64,000 nucleotides of DNA from Calditrichia bacterium (GTDB taxonomy: Bacteria > Calditrichota > Calditrichia > Calditrichales > J004). A program made the translations under genes and the position numbers. Numbering within the stretch: position 1 is the stretch's first letter; each line of letters opens with the position of its first letter. This document shows positions 1 through 9,318 of this stretch, in pieces. The stretch lies in contig JACKAO010000004.1 in assembly GCA_020635035.1 (NCBI GenBank), forward strand, positions 62,001 to 126,000. The letters are read 5' to 3'. The notes under the pieces are model-generated. The model did not search any database, was not told the origin of the DNA, and saw nothing but the letters and a program-made list of their open reading frames with translations.

Positions 1-826
1 AGTTACCGCTTTCAGCAGCATGACTTTCAGGAGCTGCAGCGTGAACTGAAGTAGCCCAGTCAGTATAATAAGGATGATGTGATCCTTCATGACATACTGC
101 ACAAGTTTCAACTGCATAACTGATGCTGATTTTTGTAGGATCAGGGGTACCACTGCCAACGTGTTCTGAAGCAGGACCGTGGCAGTTTTCGCATTGTACG
201 TTTACATATTTTGCGATTGGTGCTTCATCATATCCACCATTGCCTAAATCACCAACAAAACCAACAGTGTGGCAAGGATTACAGTAAGAAGCCGGATGGC
301 CGCTGTTTTGTAAAGTTGCCCATGCATGGCCGTGTGCTGTTTCTTCCCAGGCTGTATGGGTTGATGCGTGACAGCCTGCGCAAGCTGCATCACCTAAGTA
401 ATAAGGAGAAGCAGTCGGGGCATACATGCCAACACCGATTCTTTTGCTGCCAACTGCGCTGAATTCATTATCTGTAACCAGAACAGTTACAAGATAAGCG
501 CCGGCTTCTTCGGGTGCAGTCCATACAACGGTGTCACCCTGTGATTTATTAAAAGTACCGCCTTCTGGAGCAACCCATGTATAGGTTAAAGAACCAGCTT
601 CGGGACCGGAAGATATGTCAGCTGTTAATGTAACACTGCCGCCTTCATCTACTGAATCCGGTGTAGCGTATACATCATCAACGCTGATAATGGATACAAG
701 AACTGTATCATGCACAACAACTTCAACTGTTTTTGTAACTGTATCTTCTTCGCAGGAGCTAAGAATCATTAAGCCACCAAACAGGAGAGAGATCAACAGA
801 AGAAGTGAAGTTTTGAAAGGTTTCAT
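1..826 (-). CDS. Multihaem c-type cytochrome lipoprotein with Ig/PKD-like domain (partial, C-terminus off window)
   Basis: The reading frame opens at ATG 826 behind a GGGGG(T) ribosome site and runs off the window start, so it is a partial gene of at least 275 codons. Seen: a short hydrophobic leader ending in the lipobox ILSSC (about residues 21-25), suggesting an exported, lipid-anchored protein. An Ig/PKD-like stretch follows (about 45-130, with TYTWVAPEGG and AYLVTVLVTD), then four CxxCH haem motifs (CAGCH, CNPCH, CENCH, CAVCH) in a cytochrome c554-like arrangement. More haems may lie beyond the edge. Inferred role: outer-surface or periplasmic electron carrier. It diverges from the sensor kinase/regulator/cytochrome operon, and a good sigma-54 promoter lies about 50 bases before its start. 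The exact redox partner cannot be told from sequence. Confidence 0.85.
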   Translation of the reverse strand, partial: MKPFKTSLLLLISLLFGGLMILSSCEEDTVTKTVEVVVHDTVLVSIISVDDVYATPDSVDEGGSVTLTADISSGPEAGSLTYTWVAPEGGTFNKSQGDTVVWTAPEEAGAYLVTVLVTDNEFSAVGSKRIGVGMYAPTASPYYLGDAACAGCHASTHTAWEETAHGHAWATLQNSGHPASYCNPCHTVGFVGDLGNGGYDEAPIAKYVNVQCENCHGPASEHVGSGTPDPTKISISYAVETCAVCHEGSHHPYYTDWATSVHAAAPESHAAESGN

Positions 827-885
827 AAGACCCCCTGATATAGTAAATAAATAAATTAATTAATTGTGAAAGATGCTCTCTATTA

Positions 886-904
886 CGCATAGATTGTGCC
901 AAAC
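886..904 (-). promoter_or_regulatory. Sigma-54 (-24/-12) promoter for the multihaem lipoprotein
   Basis: On the minus strand the sequence reads TTTGGCACAATCTATGCG: an exact TGGCAC -24 element, 5 bases, then ATGC, giving the required GG-N10-GC spacing. The predicted start of transcription falls near 874, leaving an untranslated leader of about 48 bases before ATG 826. A sigma-54 activator (NtrC family) is encoded just across the intergenic region at 2757-4118. Confidence 0.65.
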
Positions 905-962
905 TTATCTTAAATCTATAATTTGTTGTTTTTATTGAGTTTAATGATAGATGTTGTAGGTC

Positions 963-1091
963 TGTAAAACACTTGATTTGGGACAATGATGTCACAATTA
1001 ATAGTTGAATAATTATTAAAGCTAAAAAAAACAAAGGTTTATATCAGTGGGACATGCAAAACACCTGGTGGGGCAGCAATGTCACAATTTT
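963..1091. promoter_or_regulatory. Pair of direct repeats, candidate activator (enhancer) sites
   Basis: Two imperfect copies of a roughly 38-base element start at 963 and 1055. Both begin TG(T/C)AAAACAC(T/C)TG and both end in the identical ATGTCACAATT (989-999 and 1079-1089), 90 bases apart, about nine helical turns. Copy one contains the small inverted repeat GACA-ATGA-TGTC. They sit about 90-190 bases upstream of the sigma-54 promoter at 886-904, the usual place for enhancer-binding activators, so they are candidate sites for the neighbouring NtrC-type regulator. The remainder of 827-1264 is AT-rich with no further gene seen. Confidence 0.5.
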
Positions 1092-1264
1092 TAATATAAT
1101 GTGCGAAAATTCAATGTTTTTGACCATAAGAAATAAATAATTTAAATGCCTTAAGTTATAGTTATTAAACAACTTAGAGTAAAGTATTAAAGTTATTTAA
1201 TCTGCATGTGTTATTGATGGTATAAAGTTTGTATAAGATAAAAACCATAAATATCAGGTTAATA

Positions 1265-2767
1265 ATGAATTTTTTTAAAAGCTTAAAATCGCGGTTACAA
1301 ATTCTGATTACGATAATGCTGGTTGCCGTTATTGGCGGTCCCTTGCATTTTCTTGTAAATCAGCTTGATAAAATTCAGCGTGAATTTGTATCCAACATGA
1401 TGGAAACTACTTCTCAAGCGGTTTACCAGACAGCCGTTCAGTCTTTTATGGATAATGACACGGTTGCCCTGCAGCGCACTTTCGAGATTTTTGGCCATTA
1501 TCCTGATATCGATCGTATTCGTATTTATTCAACAGATGGTAAAATAAGATACTCATCTAATAGCGAAGAAGTTAAAACGAATGATAATGGCGATATAGAA
1601 AATCCTTTTCACAAGGTTGGTGAAAATAACCAGGTAATCGAATCTTTTGCCCTTTCACAAAACAGGTTTGTACATAATCATCTGATATTATCCCAAAAAG
1701 AATGTGTATCCTGTCATTCAAATAATAGTGAATTGCTAGGGGTTATGCAGATAAGCATGGAAGTCAGCGAATCTGCACAATCTTATTATATTATAAAAAA
1801 GTGGCTGATCATATCTGCGATCTTCATGGTCATTATATTATGGCTTATCCTTAATTTTCTGTATCAGAGCCAGATTGAGACACGCTTGCAAAAAATAATC
1901 GATGGCTTTAAAAGCCTTGCCAAAGGTGATTTAAAGACACAGGTGAATATTGCCGGTGAACATGAACTGGCATTTATGTCGCAAAAGTTCAATGAAATGG
2001 TTAATGAACTGCGTAATGCCAAGGAAAAAGAAGAAGTGCTGATCCGCGAAAGTCTGGTACATGCAAGCCGCTTAGTTACCTCCGGTGAAATAGCTGCAGA
2101 CATCGCCCACCAGGTTAACAATCCTGCAGGAATTTTAAGAAGTCGCGCAGAAGCATTAAAGGATGAACTGATTGACAATGGCTTTGACGAAAAATATATC
2201 GAAGAGCTGGATGTGATCATTGATCAGACAGATACAATTGCTAAAACAACACGGCGTGTATTGCATAACGCACAGATGCTTCCGGAAAATTTTGAAGATG
2301 TGGATTTAAATGAACTTATAAATTGTGTAATTTCCTCGATGAAGGTTGTATTAGAAGAAAAGAAAACAGATATTTATTTTATTCCTAATCCTAAACCTGC
2401 ACCAATAATGGGGGATAAAAATCAACTCGAGCAGGTTTTTTATAATCTGATCAATAATAGTCTCGAAGCCCTGGATAGTGAAAAAGGGCAGATAGAAATC
2501 CGCATAGAAGAATTTAAAACTGAAAATCAGAAGACGGCAAAGTACAGAATTGTATATAAGGATAATGGTCCGGGTATTGCCGAAGATATTAAAGATGAAA
2601 TTTTTATGCCTTTTTTCTCCACTAAAAGTAAAGTAATAAATAATGGCCTTGGGCTTTTTATGGTGCGTGTGATTCTGGCACATCACCACGGATCTATTCG
2701 CCTGGATAATAACAGCAATCCGGGTGTTTCATTTGTGATTGAACTGGAGGCTGCTGTTGCAAATTAA
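1265..2767 (+). CDS. Membrane sensor histidine kinase with a haem-binding (CxxCH) periplasmic sensor
   Basis: A kinase of about 500 aa: TM helix near residues 10-30, a periplasmic region of about 140 residues, second TM near 175-205, HAMP linker, then HisKA and HATPase domains. Phospho-acceptor His is in DIAHQVNNP (about H282). N-box (INNSLEAL), G1 (DNGPGI), F (FMPFFSTK) and G2 (GLGLF) boxes are all visible, so it should be active. The periplasmic part carries CVSCH (codons at 1703-1717), a single c-type haem motif followed by NNSELLG and a return to the membrane, which suggests a covalent haem sensing redox state or a gas. Start chosen at ATG 1265 (AGG six bases before) rather than an upstream TTG at 1229. 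Its end overlaps the regulator gene. Confidence 0.88.
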   Translation: MNFFKSLKSRLQILITIMLVAVIGGPLHFLVNQLDKIQREFVSNMMETTSQAVYQTAVQSFMDNDTVALQRTFEIFGHYPDIDRIRIYSTDGKIRYSSNSEEVKTNDNGDIENPFHKVGENNQVIESFALSQNRFVHNHLILSQKECVSCHSNNSELLGVMQISMEVSESAQSYYIIKKWLIISAIFMVIILWLILNFLYQSQIETRLQKIIDGFKSLAKGDLKTQVNIAGEHELAFMSQKFNEMVNELRNAKEKEEVLIRESLVHASRLVTSGEIAADIAHQVNNPAGILRSRAEALKDELIDNGFDEKYIEELDVIIDQTDTIAKTTRRVLHNAQMLPENFEDVDLNELINCVISSMKVVLEEKKTDIYFIPNPKPAPIMGDKNQLEQVFYNLINNSLEALDSEKGQIEIRIEEFKTENQKTAKYRIVYKDNGPGIAEDIKDEIFMPFFSTKSKVINNGLGLFMVRVILAHHHGSIRLDNNSNPGVSFVIELEAAVAN

Positions 2768-4118
2768 TATCCTCGTGGTTGATGATCAGAAAGAAATGCT
2801 GATCAGCTACCAAAAAGTTTTAAAAAGAGCCGGCTATAATTTATTCCTTGCCCAGAGCGCAAAAGAAGCTCTGAATATCCTTGATAAGAATGAACAGATC
2901 GATCTGATTATTTGTGACCTCGTGATGCCGGAAATGGATGGGATGGCGTTGCTGGAAATTCTAAAAAAAGAACACCCGGAGTGCCCGGTTATTATGGTAA
3001 CCGGTTATGGAACTTTAGAGATTGGCGTAAAAGCTGTAAAAAGCGGTGTATTTGATTTTGTCGAAAAACCCTTCTCCACAAAAAAATTATTAAAGACAAT
3101 AGAAGATGCTCTCGGCCAGATCGCTCCATCAGAGCAGGGTGATAATAATAACGGATTCCAGAACATTGTGGGTAACAGCCAGGCGATGCAGAATGTTTAT
3201 AACATGATTCGCAAAGTAGCCTATGGTAATGCAAATGTTATGGTAACTGGTGAAAGCGGTGTCGGTAAAGAACTGGTTGCCCGGTCTATACATAAATCTT
3301 CAAAACGCCGTAATGAGCCGTTTATACCAATCAACTGCGGTGCACTGCCCGGCGGGCTGTTTGAGAGCGAGCTTTTTGGATATGAAAAAGGTGCCTTTAC
3401 GGGTGCCTATCAGGCCAAACCGGGTTTGGTTGAACTTGCCAACAATGGTACACTTTTCCTTGATGAGATCTGTGAAATGCCGCTGGACCTGCAGGTAAAA
3501 TTATTACGCGTTCTGGAAGACCGCAAAATTCGCCGGGTTGGGGGAAAAGAAGAAATACCGGTTGATATCCGTGTTATTACTGCCACAAACCGTGATATCC
3601 AGATGGCGCTGGACAAAGAAGTCCTTCGTGAAGATCTCTATTTTCGCATTAACACGATTGGTATCCAGATTTCTCCTTTACGCGAGCGTAAAGACGATAT
3701 CATTCTGTTGATCAATCATTTTCTAAATCAATTAAACCTAAAATATCAAAGAAATGTAAGCGGTTTTGACGAACAGGCAATGGATGCAATGAAGCACTAT
3801 CATTGGCCGGGAAACGTGCGTGAATTACTTAATGTTGTAGAGCGGGCATACTATCTGGCAACCCCGCCTTTTGTCACTTCAGGGGACTTACCGTCATACA
3901 TTTCGAGTCAGACTAAAACGAAGAAGAGCAGCTTATGGTTAGATTTAAATTATAAAGATGCAAAAAATTCAGCCATGGAGGAGTTTGAGAAGGAGTATCT
4001 GAAACACCAGTTGGATAAACATGACTGGAATATCAGTAAAACGGCAGAAACATGCGAAATTGACCGCCGGACTATTCATCGATTAATAAAACGCTTTAAC
4101 CTTAGTAAGGAACAATAA
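2757..4118 (+). CDS. NtrC-family sigma-54-dependent response regulator
   Basis: Domains in order: receiver (phospho-acceptor about D54 in LIICDLVMPEMDG), AAA+ ATPase (Walker A GESGVGKE at 165-172, canonical sigma-54 loop GAFTGA at 212-217, Walker B GTLFLDE), and a Fis-type helix-turn-helix at the end (KTAETCEIDRRTIHRLI). Length of 453 aa is normal for the family. The start is taken as TTG 2757, which has GGAGG six bases upstream. It overlaps the kinase gene by 11 bases, so the pair is translationally coupled. It is the obvious partner of the haem-motif kinase. Likely target (inference): the sigma-54 promoter at 886-904. Confidence 0.92.
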   Translation: MQINILVVDDQKEMLISYQKVLKRAGYNLFLAQSAKEALNILDKNEQIDLIICDLVMPEMDGMALLEILKKEHPECPVIMVTGYGTLEIGVKAVKSGVFDFVEKPFSTKKLLKTIEDALGQIAPSEQGDNNNGFQNIVGNSQAMQNVYNMIRKVAYGNANVMVTGESGVGKELVARSIHKSSKRRNEPFIPINCGALPGGLFESELFGYEKGAFTGAYQAKPGLVELANNGTLFLDEICEMPLDLQVKLLRVLEDRKIRRVGGKEEIPVDIRVITATNRDIQMALDKEVLREDLYFRINTIGIQISPLRERKDDIILLINHFLNQLNLKYQRNVSGFDEQAMDAMKHYHWPGNVRELLNVVERAYYLATPPFVTSGDLPSYISSQTKTKKSSLWLDLNYKDAKNSAMEEFEKEYLKHQLDKHDWNISKTAETCEIDRRTIHRLIKRFNLSKEQ

Positions 4119-6871
4119 TGTACAAGTTTTTAATTTTTCTATTTTTGGGCTTTTATGTATTAACCGCACAAACTAACCAGGATTGTCTTGACTGTCATGA
4201 TGATCCTGAGTTTACAACAGAAAGAAATGGTCGCGAAGTTTCTCTTCATGTTAATCAGAATATACTTTTAAAATCTGTTCATGCAGATCATGATTGTATT
4301 GATTGCCACACCGATGCCAGTGAAGATCACCCGGAAGACTTAAAACCGGTTGATTGTGGTGATTGTCATGATGACGCAATGGATGATTATATGGCCGGGG
4401 TTCACGGGCAGGCTTTTAAAAGAGGAGAAATCTATGCTCCTACCTGTAAAGAGTGTCATGGGACGCATGATATTTTATCCCCGAAAGAACCAAAATCCCG
4501 TACATATAAAATGAATATCCCCTTGCTGTGTGGTAAGTGTCACCGGGAAGGTGCACCTGTTGCAAGGACTTATAATATTGGTGAGCATAATATCATCGAA
4601 AATTATACACAAAGTATTCATGGCGCCGGATTATTTAAAGCCGGTTTAACCGTCACGGCGACATGTAACAACTGTCATGGAAACCACCTTATTCTTCCGC
4701 ATACCAATCCAAACTCTTCTATTTCATTAAACCGCATCGCAGAAACATGTATGACCTGCCATGCCCGTATTGAAGAAGTGCATGTGAAGGTTATTAAAGG
4801 TGAATTATGGGAAGAAAAACCCGGCGCTATTCCGGCATGTACTGATTGCCATCCACCGCACAAAGTAAACCGCCAGAATATAGTTGAAGAAGTTGCTGAT
4901 CGGACTTGTTTACGTTGCCATGCCAAACAGGATGTTCATAAAGTTGTAGATGGCAAAGAAGTTTCGCTGCATGTTGATAAGAAAGATATTGCCGGGTCAA
5001 TCCATCGAGAAATTCCTTGTGTTAAATGCCATTCGGATGTATCAACGCACTTAAAAAGGCCATGCGAAACCGCCAATAAGGTCGATTGCTCAAATTGTCA
5101 CGCTGAAGTAGCCAATCTCTATTTTGAAAGCGGGCATGGTGAAGCGTATTTCAGAAAAGATGAAAATGCTCCGTATTGTACAGATTGCCATGGTGACCAC
5201 AAAATAAAATCTAAATATGATGAGACGGCAAAGACATACCGCGCATCTATTCCTTCTTTGTGCGGTGAGTGTCATAAATCCGATGGTAAAGCTTCACAAA
5301 GTGCAGATCTTAAAGAAGTGAATGCCATTGTTGATTATTCAAAAAGTGTTCATGGCAGGGGGTTGATGGAAAAGGGACTCCTGCCCAGTGCAGTATGTAC
5401 AGATTGCCACACTGCGCATCACAATCTTAAGGATACGGATGAACGCTCCACTGTTTATCCTGATAATATTCCTGCCACGTGTGCTACATGTCATCGTGGA
5501 ATTTATAAAGAGTACGCCACCAGCATCCATGCTATTAAAAGAAATGACAATAGCAAAAGGCTTCCTACATGTGCCGATTGTCATTCTGCCCACACAATCA
5601 TGGAAACCAAGCAGGACCGTTTTATGACGGAAGTAACACAACAATGCGGATCCTGTCATGAAGAATTAGCCGAAACATACTTACAAACAATCCATGGGAA
5701 ATCCTATGAACTTGGCAATGAAAAAGTGGCCAAGTGCTCCGATTGTCATGGTGCGCATAAAATTTTAGGAGTAGATAATCCGGCATCCACAGTGAGTGCA
5801 AAAAATATTGTAACCACGTGCCAAAACTGCCACGAAGATGCTAATACACGTTTTACCGGTTATCTGACGCATGCCACTCATCACGACAAAGCAAAGTACC
5901 CGGTACTTTATTACACATACTGGCTGATGACCAGCCTGCTGATTGGGGTGTTCGGATTCTTTGGTATCCATACACTGCTGTGGTTACCACGTTCTATTCA
6001 GGGCATAAAAGAAAGACAAAAAGAAAAAGAGAGCAGTAAAACACATTATTATATAAAACGTTTTTCAGGTAATCAGCGCTGGACACATTTATTTGTGATT
6101 TTCAGTTTTATGGCACTTGCTCTTACCGGAATGGTTCTGAAATTTGCAAATATGGAATGGGCAAAGATAATCACCAATTTTATAGGCGGCGCCCAGGTGG
6201 CTGCTGTTATTCACCGATTCGCGGCAATAATTACCTTTGGTTATTTTTCATTCCACGTTGTTTCGCTGATTAAGATGCGCCGCAGATTGCATAAATCTTG
6301 GTTCCAGTTCATTTTTGGGAAAGATTCCATGATGTTCAATCTTCAGGATTTAAAAGATTTTGGAGCCACTATTAAATGGTTCTTCGGATTAGGAAAAAGA
6401 CCGGATTACGGACGCTGGACATACTGGGAAAAATTTGATTATTTTGCGGTTTTCTGGGGTGTTGCCGTTATTGGTTTCTCCGGTTTAATGCTGTGGTTCC
6501 CGGAATTTTTTACACAGTTTATGCCGGGCTGGCTGATAAATATTGCACATATTATTCATAGTGATGAAGCTCTTCTTGCTGTTGGATTTATTTTCACGGT
6601 TCATTTCTTTAATACGCATTTTCGCCCCGAAGCATTTCCGGTTGATACGGTAATCTTCACCGGGCTCGTGTCTCTTGAAGAATTTAAAAGAACACGTCCG
6701 CGCGAATATGAAGAATTAAAAAACAGCGGACAGCTTCGTAAAAAGCTTGTTAAAAAAGAGATTACCCCACAATGGGAAAGATCCGTTAAAATTTTCGGAT
6801 TGATCTGGCTTGCATTAGGTGTATCTCTGATTGTACTGATTATTTACTCAGTAATTTTTGGATATCAATAA
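4118..6871 (+). CDS. 19-haem cytochrome c fused to a membrane cytochrome b domain
   Basis: A 917-aa protein starting in a TAATG overlap with the regulator stop. Signal peptide about 1-18. Nineteen CxxCH motifs lie between residues about 23 and 572, many followed by HG or HxxH ligand histidines as in cytochrome c3/c7-like proteins. The haem part shows an internal duplication: about 35-215 resembles about 275-455 (GREVSLHV/GKEVSLHV, YTQSIHGAGLFKAGL/YSKSVHGRGLMEKGL). From about 600 on there are about six hydrophobic segments with conserved histidines (AAVIHRFAAI, FTVHFF) like cytochrome b561 or formate dehydrogenase gamma subunits. Inferred role: electron exchange between the quinone pool and a periplasmic haem wire. 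Direction and terminal acceptor are unknown. Confidence 0.88.
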   Translation: MYKFLIFLFLGFYVLTAQTNQDCLDCHDDPEFTTERNGREVSLHVNQNILLKSVHADHDCIDCHTDASEDHPEDLKPVDCGDCHDDAMDDYMAGVHGQAFKRGEIYAPTCKECHGTHDILSPKEPKSRTYKMNIPLLCGKCHREGAPVARTYNIGEHNIIENYTQSIHGAGLFKAGLTVTATCNNCHGNHLILPHTNPNSSISLNRIAETCMTCHARIEEVHVKVIKGELWEEKPGAIPACTDCHPPHKVNRQNIVEEVADRTCLRCHAKQDVHKVVDGKEVSLHVDKKDIAGSIHREIPCVKCHSDVSTHLKRPCETANKVDCSNCHAEVANLYFESGHGEAYFRKDENAPYCTDCHGDHKIKSKYDETAKTYRASIPSLCGECHKSDGKASQSADLKEVNAIVDYSKSVHGRGLMEKGLLPSAVCTDCHTAHHNLKDTDERSTVYPDNIPATCATCHRGIYKEYATSIHAIKRNDNSKRLPTCADCHSAHTIMETKQDRFMTEVTQQCGSCHEELAETYLQTIHGKSYELGNEKVAKCSDCHGAHKILGVDNPASTVSAKNIVTTCQNCHEDANTRFTGYLTHATHHDKAKYPVLYYTYWLMTSLLIGVFGFFGIHTLLWLPRSIQGIKERQKEKESSKTHYYIKRFSGNQRWTHLFVIFSFMALALTGMVLKFANMEWAKIITNFIGGAQVAAVIHRFAAIITFGYFSFHVVSLIKMRRRLHKSWFQFIFGKDSMMFNLQDLKDFGATIKWFFGLGKRPDYGRWTYWEKFDYFAVFWGVAVIGFSGLMLWFPEFFTQFMPGWLINIAHIIHSDEALLAVGFIFTVHFFNTHFRPEAFPVDTVIFTGLVSLEEFKRTRPREYEELKNSGQLRKKLVKKEITPQWERSVKIFGLIWLALGVSLIVLIIYSVIFGYQ

Positions 6872-6912
6872 ACTAAACCTGTTATAATGTATGGAGTCAG
6901 AAAGGTAGACTA

Positions 6913-9318
6913 ATGAGATCCTTGTTCATTTTCATTTTGCTGACAGGATTTTTTGCGAACATAAGCGCTCAGGAAAATGAAACTTGTTTTGATTGTCATA
7001 ATGATCCTGAAATGACAATGACAAAAGGGAAAAAGGAAATATCCCTGAATGTATCACCAGAAAAATTTGCAGAATCGATGCATGCCGACCTGGAGTGCGT
7101 GGATTGCCATGTCGGATTTGATCCAGATGAAGATCCGCACCTTGATAAGATTGTACCTGTTAATTGCGCCGAATGCCATGATGATGCCGTTGAGACTTTT
7201 CAGCATAGTAAACATGCAGGCGAGATAAAATGTACGTCTTGCCATACTAATGTGCATCAACCCGAAACCAGGGTGGCATTAACTTCAAAATGCCAGAATT
7301 GTCATAAAGAAGAAATGGCTGAAACAAAAAGCAGTATTCATGCAAAAAATAAGAAAGGTCCGGATTGTGCAGGCTGCCATGATCCGCATAACGGGCTGGA
7401 AGCGGTGTCTGCAAACTGTTTAAGCTGCCACGGTGAAAAGGAGTTCGTAAAAGAGAACATCGCTGGTGAAAATGTTGAATCAGTCATGAAATACAGTCAA
7501 AGTATTCATGGTGAAAACATTGAATGCAGTGATTGTCATGGAAGTCATGAGATTCTTGAGACATCAGATGTAAACTCACCTGTTAACAGGGCAAACATCG
7601 TCAGCACTTGCTCGGATTGTCATGATGATATAAAGGATGAATTCTTAAAATCGGAACACGGTAAAAACATTCTGAATCTTGTTGATGCACCTACATGTAC
7701 CGGTTGTCATGGTGAACATGATATTTACCAGATTACTGACAGTGATTCAAAAATGAGCCGTCAACACGAGATTGAAGTATGCTTAAGTTGCCATCTGGAT
7801 AACCCGGATGTACGCGAGAGAATGACACATGCTTCGAAATTTATCAGTGGGTATGAAACAAGTGTGCATGGCCGTAAGAATAAAGAAGGCGATATGCAGG
7901 CAGCCATCTGTAGTGACTGTCACGGTGCACATAGTCCGATGAAAGCATCAGATCCCAATTCATCCGTAAATAAATTTAATATTTCTAAAACCTGTGCAAA
8001 ATGCCATGAAGAAATTGCGGAACAATATGAAAACAGTATTCATGGGACTGAACTGCAAAAAGGGGTTGAAGATGCCCCCACTTGTACTGACTGCCACGGC
8101 GAACATAATATTCTTGAACCTACTCTGGCTGAGTCACCAACTTCACCGCAAAATGTATCACGCCAGGTATGCGGACCATGTCATAGTTCAGTAAAACTGA
8201 CTGAAAAATATGGTCTCTCTTCAAATAGATTCGAAGCTTATAATGACAGTTACCACGGGCTTGCAGTGCGCTCCGGTGATGTTGAAGCGGCAAACTGTGC
8301 AAGTTGTCATGGCGTTCATAACATTTTACCATCAAGTAATCCGGAATCAAAAATTCATGTAAATAATCTTGCAAAAACGTGTGGTAGTTGTCACCCCGGT
8401 GCTAACAAGAATTTCACTAAAGGAAGCGTTCATGTTACTTTCGAAGAAAGCAATGATGAGCTGCTTTACTGGATAAGTACTATTTATATTTTAATGATTG
8501 TTGGTACAATTGGAGGTATGGGATTCCATAATCTGCTCGATTTTATCCGTAAAATGGTTAATAAATATAAAGAACATTTTTCTCCGTCTGAATCAGTAGA
8601 TATTGAAAAACGAAGAACCCATTACACACGCATGACTGTTGAAGACCGGATTCAGCATATTTCACTCGCTTCGAGCTTTCTTGTGCTTGTGTTAACAGGT
8701 TTTATGCTTAAATACCCGGATGCGTGGTGGGTTACATCATTAAGGCAGCTTGGTGCAGAAACGGTTTTTGAATTACGCGGAATTATTCATCGCGTGGCTG
8801 CTGTAGTTATGGTTCTTGCGTCCATTTACCATATGTACTATGTAATTTTTACTGCACGTGGAAGACAGTTTGTTAAGGATATCTGGTTTAACCTTCAGGA
8901 TTTAAAGGATATGGTTATTGTTCTGCGATATAATCTGGGGTTAAGCAATAAACGGGCTAAGTTTGATCGTTTTAATTATATAGAAAAGTCGGAATACTGG
9001 GCATTGATCTGGGGTACCATTGTCATGACTGTAACAGGTGTGGCATTGTGGTTTGAAAACCAGACCATGGGCTGGTTCTCAAAGTTGTTTATAGATGTTG
9101 CAGAAACCATACATTATTATGAAGCCTGGCTTGCATTTCTGGCAATAGTTGTTTGGCATTTTTATTATGTTATATTTAACCCTGACGTGTATCCAATGAA
9201 TTTTACATGGCTTACTGGTAAAGTTACAGAAGAAGAAATGGAGCACGAGCACCCTGTTGAATTAAAACGTATCAAAGAAAACAAAATAAAGGAAACAGAT
9301 GAAAATCAGTCTGCCTAA
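6913..9318 (+). CDS. 17-haem cytochrome c fused to a membrane cytochrome b domain (paralogue of preceding gene)
   Basis: An 801-aa paralogue of the gene upstream. Signal peptide about 1-19 (ANISAQ), then 17 CxxCH motifs, then about five membrane segments from residue ~515 with histidines in FELRGIIHRVAAVV and WHFYYVIFNPD, resembling b-type cytochromes of the FdnI/b561 group. The N-terminal modules match those of the 19-haem protein (CFDCHNDPEMT versus CLDCHDDPEFT). The C-terminal tail is charged and cytoplasmic. It overlaps the next gene by 20 bases, so the set is one operon. The two proteins may form a heterodimer or serve different partners. The sequence does not decide between these. Confidence 0.87.
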   Translation: MRSLFIFILLTGFFANISAQENETCFDCHNDPEMTMTKGKKEISLNVSPEKFAESMHADLECVDCHVGFDPDEDPHLDKIVPVNCAECHDDAVETFQHSKHAGEIKCTSCHTNVHQPETRVALTSKCQNCHKEEMAETKSSIHAKNKKGPDCAGCHDPHNGLEAVSANCLSCHGEKEFVKENIAGENVESVMKYSQSIHGENIECSDCHGSHEILETSDVNSPVNRANIVSTCSDCHDDIKDEFLKSEHGKNILNLVDAPTCTGCHGEHDIYQITDSDSKMSRQHEIEVCLSCHLDNPDVRERMTHASKFISGYETSVHGRKNKEGDMQAAICSDCHGAHSPMKASDPNSSVNKFNISKTCAKCHEEIAEQYENSIHGTELQKGVEDAPTCTDCHGEHNILEPTLAESPTSPQNVSRQVCGPCHSSVKLTEKYGLSSNRFEAYNDSYHGLAVRSGDVEAANCASCHGVHNILPSSNPESKIHVNNLAKTCGSCHPGANKNFTKGSVHVTFEESNDELLYWISTIYILMIVGTIGGMGFHNLLDFIRKMVNKYKEHFSPSESVDIEKRRTHYTRMTVEDRIQHISLASSFLVLVLTGFMLKYPDAWWVTSLRQLGAETVFELRGIIHRVAAVVMVLASIYHMYYVIFTARGRQFVKDIWFNLQDLKDMVIVLRYNLGLSNKRAKFDRFNYIEKSEYWALIWGTIVMTVTGVALWFENQTMGWFSKLFIDVAETIHYYEAWLAFLAIVVWHFYYVIFNPDVYPMNFTWLTGKVTEEEMEHEHPVELKRIKENKIKETDENQSA

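Noticed and set aside
963..1091. Repeats as a short CRISPR-like array
   Set aside because: Only two imperfect copies, no uniform spacers, no cas genes.
1229..1264. Upstream TTG start for the haem-motif kinase
   Set aside because: No ribosome site, and it overlaps a possible -24/-12 element; ATG 1265 has AGG at good distance.
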